This document shows, in pieces, positions 59,397-64,000 of a DNA stretch of 64,000 nucleotides. The stretch is taken from positions 62,001 to 126,000 of the forward strand of contig JAFEEY010000031.1 in the NCBI GenBank assembly GCA_018240865.1, read 5' to 3'. Numbering within the stretch: the stretch's first letter is position 1; each line of letters starts with the position of its first letter. The notes under the pieces were generated by a model, which had not been told where the DNA came from, made no database searches, and was given only the letters and a program-made list of their open reading frames with translations. The DNA is from Pseudomonadota bacterium (GTDB taxonomy: Bacteria > Pseudomonadota > Alphaproteobacteria > Sphingomonadales > Sphingomonadaceae). The position numbers were made by a program, and so were the translations under genes.

Positions 59397-60568
59397 AAAC
59401 GCGATTGATCGCCGGACTGGCGGCCATCGCGCTCTGCTCCTCTCCCCTAACTGCGAAGGAACCGAAGCCGACCGGCTCGCCATCGGCTCCCGGCTACGCG
59501 CCGATCGGCAGGGACGAGCAGGGCGTGTGGATGGAGGCGGAAGAGGACGAGCGCGAGCTCAAGACCTCAAAGCTTGTGATCCGAGACGCTGCCGTCTCAG
59601 CCTATCTGCGCTCGGTGCTTTGCCGCACGATCGGGGAACAGTCCTGTGCCAATGTGCGGATCTATCTGATCCGGGTGCCGGAGTTCAACGCCAGCATGGC
59701 CGCGAACGGCACGCTGCGCGTCTATACCGGCCTGTTGCTGCGTGTGCGCGACGAGGCCGAGCTGGCGGCCGTGCTTTCGCATGAATTCACGCACTTCGAA
59801 CATCGGCACGGATTGAACGGGCTGAAGAAGAGGCGCGACGCGGCAAGTTGGGCTGCCTGGCTGACCGTCGCGTCCGGCCTGACCAACCAGCCACGCAATT
59901 ATTTCCCGACATTCCTTGCCGCCTATTTCAGCTACAATCGCGATCAGGAGCGGGATGCCGATCTGAGTGGCATCAAGCTCCTTGGCAACGCCGGCTACCG
60001 GACTATGGCGGCGAGCTCGATCTGGCTGCGCCTGCGAGACGAAAAGGATGCCCAAGCGGCGGCGCTCGGTGTGCGGAGTCTCAAAGACCGTGATTACGGG
60101 CCCTTCCAATCGCATCCGATGGATGTCGAGCGGATGATTTATCTCGCTCGCGAGGGCCAGGCATTGGCGAAGCCCGATGGTTTTGAAGGTCTAGCCGAAT
60201 TCCGCCACGCGCTGACTCCGATCTGGAGCATGTTGATTGAAGACCAGATCAAACTAAACGATTTCGGGGCCAGCGAATATCTGCTCGCCAATCTGGCGCG
60301 CGGCGATTGGACCGGACCATTACTGTATGCCCGTGCGGAGCTTTACCGCGCCCGCGCGAAGGGCGGCGACCTGCTGACCGCGGAAACGCTGTATCGGCAA
60401 GCCATCGTCCGGGGCGATGCGCCCGCAGGTGCCTGGCGCGGCCTTGGCCTCACGCTGATGCGCACCGGCAACAAGACCGAAGCCCAAACCACCTTGGCGG
60501 AGTATTTGCGCAAGGCGCCCGAAGCGCCAGATCGCGCCATGCTTGCTGCCATAGCTCAGGGGAATTGA
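59393..60568 (+). CDS. M48-family zinc metalloprotease, exported
   Basis: A GTG at 59393 overlaps the upstream stop. A signal peptide (LIAGLAAIALCSSPLTA) leads to an M48 domain with the HExxH motif in VLSHEFTHFEHRHG and the third-ligand region DQERDADLSGIKLL. The C-terminal 130 residues look TPR-like (ASEYLLANLARGDWTGPLLY, then ARAELYRARAKGGDLLTAET). The layout resembles BepA/YfgC, which maintains outer membrane proteins. Four bases separate it from the next gene. Confidence 0.88.
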   Translation: MKTRLIAGLAAIALCSSPLTAKEPKPTGSPSAPGYAPIGRDEQGVWMEAEEDERELKTSKLVIRDAAVSAYLRSVLCRTIGEQSCANVRIYLIRVPEFNASMAANGTLRVYTGLLLRVRDEAELAAVLSHEFTHFEHRHGLNGLKKRRDAASWAAWLTVASGLTNQPRNYFPTFLAAYFSYNRDQERDADLSGIKLLGNAGYRTMAASSIWLRLRDEKDAQAAALGVRSLKDRDYGPFQSHPMDVERMIYLAREGQALAKPDGFEGLAEFRHALTPIWSMLIEDQIKLNDFGASEYLLANLARGDWTGPLLYARAELYRARAKGGDLLTAETLYRQAIVRGDAPAGAWRGLGLTLMRTGNKTEAQTTLAEYLRKAPEAPDRAMLAAIAQGN

Positions 60569-60572
60569 TACG

Positions 60573-61154
60573 ATGTTGAGAACCTTTCTTCTCGTCTCGT
60601 CGCTGATCGCGGTGGCGCCTGTCTCCGCCAAATGGATCGCAGTTCCAGCGGCGAATAGGGCGCCGGTCGCGGGCGGCGCTTTGACCGTGAAGCCGGAAGC
60701 CGGCTGGAACCGCTGGTCGAAGAAGCCGACCAAGCAAAGTGAGCTCTGGAGTTTCGACGGCCCGCTGCTCAACCAGATCCAGTTTTTCGGCGGCGTCGGC
60801 AGCGGCCAGCCATTGGCCCGCGAGCGGAACAAGAAACGCGAGCCACTGCCCAAGTTCAAGGTCGACATGAAGGCAACCGAAGTCGCGGAAGCCTTCGAGC
60901 AGACGATCCGCGTGACCCAGGGCGCGTCCGATTTCGCGATCGACCAGATCGAACCTGCGGCGTTCGGGGCCACGCAGGGCTTTCGCTTCGCCTATCACTA
61001 CACGGCCGGCGAGCTGGTGCGCAAAGGCGAAGTGCGCGGCGCGATCGTGAAGAACAAGCTCTACATGATCGCCTATTCCGCGCCTGCGCTCCATTATTAC
61101 GACGCTCATCTGGCAGGCGCGCAAGCGGTGATGGACAGCGCGCAGATCAACTGA
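60573..61154 (+). CDS. Exported protein of unknown function downstream of the M48 protease
   Basis: The 193-aa protein has a signal peptide (FLLVSSLIAVAPVSA) and a compact mature domain (WNRWSKKPTKQSELWSFDGP, EAFEQTIRVTQGASDFAIDQ, FRFAYHYTAGELVRKGEVRG). It is the last gene of a three-gene operon and is followed by a rho-independent terminator. I recognise no family. Confidence 0.65.
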   Translation: MLRTFLLVSSLIAVAPVSAKWIAVPAANRAPVAGGALTVKPEAGWNRWSKKPTKQSELWSFDGPLLNQIQFFGGVGSGQPLARERNKKREPLPKFKVDMKATEVAEAFEQTIRVTQGASDFAIDQIEPAAFGATQGFRFAYHYTAGELVRKGEVRGAIVKNKLYMIAYSAPALHYYDAHLAGAQAVMDSAQIN

Positions 61155-61161
61155 AACAGTG

Positions 61162-61201
61162 AAAAAGGCCGGGGAGCGGGTCTTCTCTCCCCGGCCTTTT
61201 T
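61162..61201. terminator. Rho-independent terminator between convergent genes
   Basis: GGCCGGGGAG pairs perfectly with CTCCCCGGCC, flanked by five A on the left and five T on the right, so it can stop transcription from both directions. Confidence 0.92.
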
Positions 61202-61219
61202 CTCACCCCCCCGGCGAAA

Positions 61220-61954
61220 TCAGGCGGCGACGCGCGGGAGCGTCGCGCGGCGGCGGACGCCGGCGCCGGCCATCGCGAAGCCCGCGATCATCAGTGCCCA
61301 GCTCGCCGGCTCCGGCACGCCGGTCGCGCGCGGCGTGAAATCGATCGTGGCTGCAATGCCTACAAGCGATCCGAATTGCTGCCCCGCCGTCTTGGAGAAA
61401 TCGAACGTCAGGACGTCGCCCGCCGCGACTGTGTAGGTGCCGCCGGCCAGGGCGAGCTGGTTGGCGCGCGTGATGCCGTTGGTGACCGTGGCGCTCCCCA
61501 GCGTGGTGGCGTTCAGCAACGCCATGATCTCATCCGAACGGGACACGATCGAGTGCGCGTACCAGACCGAGCTGTTCAGCACGATCGAGCCCGCCCCGGG
61601 CGCTGTCCATGTGATCGCGGTCGGCGCCCCGCTGTTGTTCGTATGGACCAGTACGTCGCCGGCCAGGAAATCATTGTCGTTGTAAGCGCCGGTCGCCGAT
61701 CCGTTGGACGTTACCGCCAGCATGAAGGGCGAGGTGAAGAAATCCGCGCCCCCGCCCCAATAGCCGTTGGCTGCTGCGGAATTGAACGAGTTGGGAGTCG
61801 TCGGCTGGGCAAAATGCGCCAGGCCGGGCCCGTAAGACCATGCGCCGTTCGGGTTGGAGGCATCGCTCCAGTCGCCGCTCAGGCTGTAGATCTGGGCGTG
61901 GGCCGCCGCCGGGAGCGCCGACAGAGCGGCAAATGCGACTATAATGCTCTTCAT
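61220..61954 (-). CDS. PEPxxWA-CTERM exported protein
   Basis: The 244-aa protein has a signal peptide (IIVAFAALSALPAAAHAQ) and a beta-rich middle with many Asn and Gly. The sorting tail is VPEPASWALMIAGFAMAGAG followed by VRRRATLPRVAA: PEP motif, membrane helix and basic end. Such proteins are processed by an EpsH/XrtA-type exosortase and often belong to the extracellular matrix. The downstream terminator is shared with the convergent operon. Confidence 0.88.
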   Translation of the reverse strand: MKSIIVAFAALSALPAAAHAQIYSLSGDWSDASNPNGAWSYGPGLAHFAQPTTPNSFNSAAANGYWGGGADFFTSPFMLAVTSNGSATGAYNDNDFLAGDVLVHTNNSGAPTAITWTAPGAGSIVLNSSVWYAHSIVSRSDEIMALLNATTLGSATVTNGITRANQLALAGGTYTVAAGDVLTFDFSKTAGQQFGSLVGIAATIDFTPRATGVPEPASWALMIAGFAMAGAGVRRRATLPRVAA

Positions 61955-62006
61955 CTTGCTTCCCCTGTATCAAAGAGTGACTTACCCATTGGACGTGCAT
62001 CCGCGA

Positions 62007-64000
62007 TCAGGCGGCGACGCGCGGGAGGGTGGCGCGGCGACGGCGGACGCCGGCGCCGGCCATCGCGAAGCCCGCGATCATCATCGCCCAGGTCGCCGGT
62101 TCCGGCACGCCCACCGGCGGCGTGACCATGCCCTTGTCGAGCACCTTCAGCTGCACCCAGTTCTGCGCGTAATCGTAGATCACATCATATTGGAAACCCT
62201 GAAGGAAACCGCTGGTCGTCACGTTCGCGAACGTGCCGCTGAGCGGGCCGGTCGCGTCGAAGATCGTGAAGACGTCGCCGGTCGCGATGTTGCAGCCGCC
62301 GATGCAGCTGATGTTGAGATTGCCGGCGAGCGCTGCCGTCCCGTTCACGACGAACAGATCGGCGAGGCTGCTTGACTGGAGCTGGGCGGCGAAGATGCCG
62401 CTGTTCGTCTGCACATAGTTGCCGTTCAGCGTCAGCGTACCGGCGCCCACGCCCGGCGCGATCGTGCCGGCGTTGGTGAGCGTGCCGTTGAGCGCGAAAG
62501 CGCCCGATCCGGTCAGCGTGCCCGCGTTCGAGAAATTGTCGGGCAGGCGGATCGTGCCGGTGCGCACGTCGATCGTGCCGTTGTTTTGGAAATCGAGCGT
62601 GTTGCCGATCGTCGTGGTGCCGCCGCCACCGGTCTTGATGATCGTGCCGTTGTTGGTGACGTGCGGTTGCGACCCGCCATTGTAGATGAAGGCCGCGTCG
62701 GTCTTGAAATCGATCATGCCGTTGTTGACCAGATTGGCGTCGCTCTCGAAATAAAGCGTATCGTTCGTGCTCCAGTTGAGAGTGCCGGCGTTGGTGAAGG
62801 TGCCGGCATTCATGTATTTGGTGCCGCCAGTCACTGCGTTCAGCGTCTGGCCGCTGCCGATTGTCCAGGTTCCTGTGAAGCGCCCGCCGCTGAAATCGGC
62901 GGAGCCGCCGATCACGGCGCCATTGCCAATGAAAGAGTTGCTCGCGAACACCAGGTTGGACGAAGTGAAACCGCCGTTAAAAACGGTGTTGTTTGTTACC
63001 TGCGTCGTGCCAGCGCCGTTGAAGGTGCTACCGGCATTGATGACCGCCGAGCCGTGCGACAGGAAAGTCGTGCCGTCGGATGTGATCGTGCCGCCGTCGC
63101 TCACGAAATAGGTGCCCACGTTGAACGTCTTGCCGCTCGCGACATGGATGTTGCCGCTGGCAGCGTTGCGGAAATAGGGCTGCGAGCCGCCATTATAAGC
63201 GTAGGTCGTGCTTTCGTTGATGTTCAGTTGCGCGTTGTTGACCAGGTTCGCGTCGCTTTCGAAGTAGAGCGCGTCGTTGGTGTTCCAGTTGAACGTGCCG
63301 TTGTTGGTGAACGTGCCGGCATTCATGAATTTGCTGCCGCCGTTCGCGCCGTTCAATGTCTGGCCGGCCGCGATTTCCCAAGAACCGGTGAAGCGGCCGC
63401 CCGTGAAGGTCGCGGTGCCGTTCACCTGGGCGTTGTTGCCGATGAAGCTGGCGCTCGCGAACACAAGGTTGGATGCCGATGTGAAGGCACCGTTGAAAAC
63501 CGCGTTGGTGACCACATTGTTGGAGCCAGCCCCGTTAAAGAGCGTGCCCGCGTTGAACACCGAGTTGCCGAAACCATAGTTGATCGTGCCGTCGGCAGTG
63601 AACGTGCCGCCATTGCTGGTCAGGAACGTGCCGATATTGAGCGTCTTGCCCGCCGCGGCATGGATGGTGCCACTGGCCGTATTGATCAGGTTAGGCTGAC
63701 TGCCGCCATTATAGGCGAAGGTCGTGTCGGCGTTGATGTCGATCAGCGCCTGGTTGACCAGATTGGCGTTGCTTTCGAAATACAGCGCATCGTTGGTGCG
63801 CCAATCCAATGTGCCCTTGTTGGTGAACGTGCCGGCATTCATGAATTTGCTGCCGCCCGTATTGCCGGTGATCGTCTGGCCCGCGGCGATTTCCCAGCTG
63901 CCCGTGAAGCGGCCGCCCGTGAAGCTCGTATTGCCGTTCGCGACCGCGCTGTTGCCGATGAAGCTGCCGCCGGCCAGTTCGAGGTTGGACGAGGTGTAGC
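62007..64000 (-). CDS. Repeat-rich PEP-CTERM autotransporter-like adhesin, 5' part outside the window
   Basis: The frame stays open to the window edge, so the start is missing. The visible ~660 residues contain tandem units of about 172 residues rich in Gly, Asn and Thr (each has MNAGTFTN, NDALYFES and YNGGSQP). These are typical of beta-helical surface proteins. A short beta region (IDVRTGTIRLPDNFSNAGTL) and a PEP-CTERM tail (GVPEPATWAMMIAGFAMAGA then GVRRRRATLPRVAA) follow. The tail suggests exosortase sorting rather than a beta-barrel. It is probably a surface or matrix adhesin. Confidence 0.85.
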   Translation of the reverse strand, partial: YTSSNLELAGGSFIGNSAVANGNTSFTGGRFTGSWEIAAGQTITGNTGGSKFMNAGTFTNKGTLDWRTNDALYFESNANLVNQALIDINADTTFAYNGGSQPNLINTASGTIHAAAGKTLNIGTFLTSNGGTFTADGTINYGFGNSVFNAGTLFNGAGSNNVVTNAVFNGAFTSASNLVFASASFIGNNAQVNGTATFTGGRFTGSWEIAAGQTLNGANGGSKFMNAGTFTNNGTFNWNTNDALYFESDANLVNNAQLNINESTTYAYNGGSQPYFRNAASGNIHVASGKTFNVGTYFVSDGGTITSDGTTFLSHGSAVINAGSTFNGAGTTQVTNNTVFNGGFTSSNLVFASNSFIGNGAVIGGSADFSGGRFTGTWTIGSGQTLNAVTGGTKYMNAGTFTNAGTLNWSTNDTLYFESDANLVNNGMIDFKTDAAFIYNGGSQPHVTNNGTIIKTGGGGTTTIGNTLDFQNNGTIDVRTGTIRLPDNFSNAGTLTGSGAFALNGTLTNAGTIAPGVGAGTLTLNGNYVQTNSGIFAAQLQSSSLADLFVVNGTAALAGNLNISCIGGCNIATGDVFTIFDATGPLSGTFANVTTSGFLQGFQYDVIYDYAQNWVQLKVLDKGMVTPPVGVPEPATWAMMIAGFAMAGAGVRRRRATLPRVAA
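62640..64000 (-). repeat. Tandem 513-516 bp coding repeats in the surface protein
   Basis: Units begin at about 63842, 63326 and 62813 (minus strand), with a further unit running off the window and the last one truncated near 62640. The period of 171-172 codons and strong residue conservation suggest recent duplication and possible copy-number variation. Confidence 0.75.

Noticed and set aside
1-64000. CRISPR array
   Set aside because: No regularly spaced short repeats were seen; the only long tandem repeats are the 513-516 bp coding units at the right end.

Overview
The window looks like a high-GC sphingomonad (Sphingomonas or a close relative). This rests on PEPxxWA-CTERM exported proteins, a MucR/Ros regulator, alphaproteobacterial RecJ and the style of the F-type transfer genes. 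About 56 kb on the left is most of an integrative conjugative element (ICE). About 8 kb on the right is ordinary chromosome. The boundary is a tRNA-Glu gene (56321-56395, minus strand) whose 3' end faces the element's integrase.

Layout: (a) 1-3483, 3' end of a MobF relaxase/helicase, a membrane-anchored Mrr-like nuclease and a lytic transglycosylase. (b) 3484-25180, cargo. This starts with a type I secretion system (TolC, HlyB-like, HlyD-like, Sel1 lipoprotein), an IS3-family element, an RTX-like protein cut at its C-terminus by that IS, an Imm11-type immunity gene and a HlyC-like acyltransferase. It ends with a five-gene operon: bacterial gasdermin, two trypsin-like proteases, an NLR-like STAND ATPase and a leaderless peptidoglycan hydrolase. 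(c) 25181-31040, ICE regulators and a RES/Xre toxin-antitoxin pair. (d) 31037-52944, a minus-strand F-type type IV secretion operon from traA pilin to traG, with most genes overlapping by 4 bp. (e) 53393-56127, Xre regulator, excisionase, tyrosine integrase and a PIN/Phd toxin-antitoxin pair. (f) 56321-64000, tRNA-Glu, recJ, a small membrane protein, three exported proteins including an M48 protease, and two PEP-CTERM proteins, the last running off the window.

The most important locus is 16563-25103. The first protein has the bacterial gasdermin signature: an N-terminal Cys-Lys-Asp-Pro motif, a glycine-rich membrane-inserting region and a GFQAVRL strand near the C-terminus. Two trypsin-like proteases and a STAND ATPase follow directly, which is the gene set of CARD-type gasdermin anti-phage systems. 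Unusually, a cytosolic M15-peptidase/lysozyme-like protein is the last gene before a strong terminator. This suggests a holin/endolysin-like logic, in which gasdermin pores would release a wall-degrading enzyme during abortive infection. That step is an inference.

A second story is the RTX module. The exporter, acyltransferase and immunity gene remain, but the IS has removed the toxin's C-terminus, where type I secretion signals normally lie, so the exporter has probably lost its local substrate.
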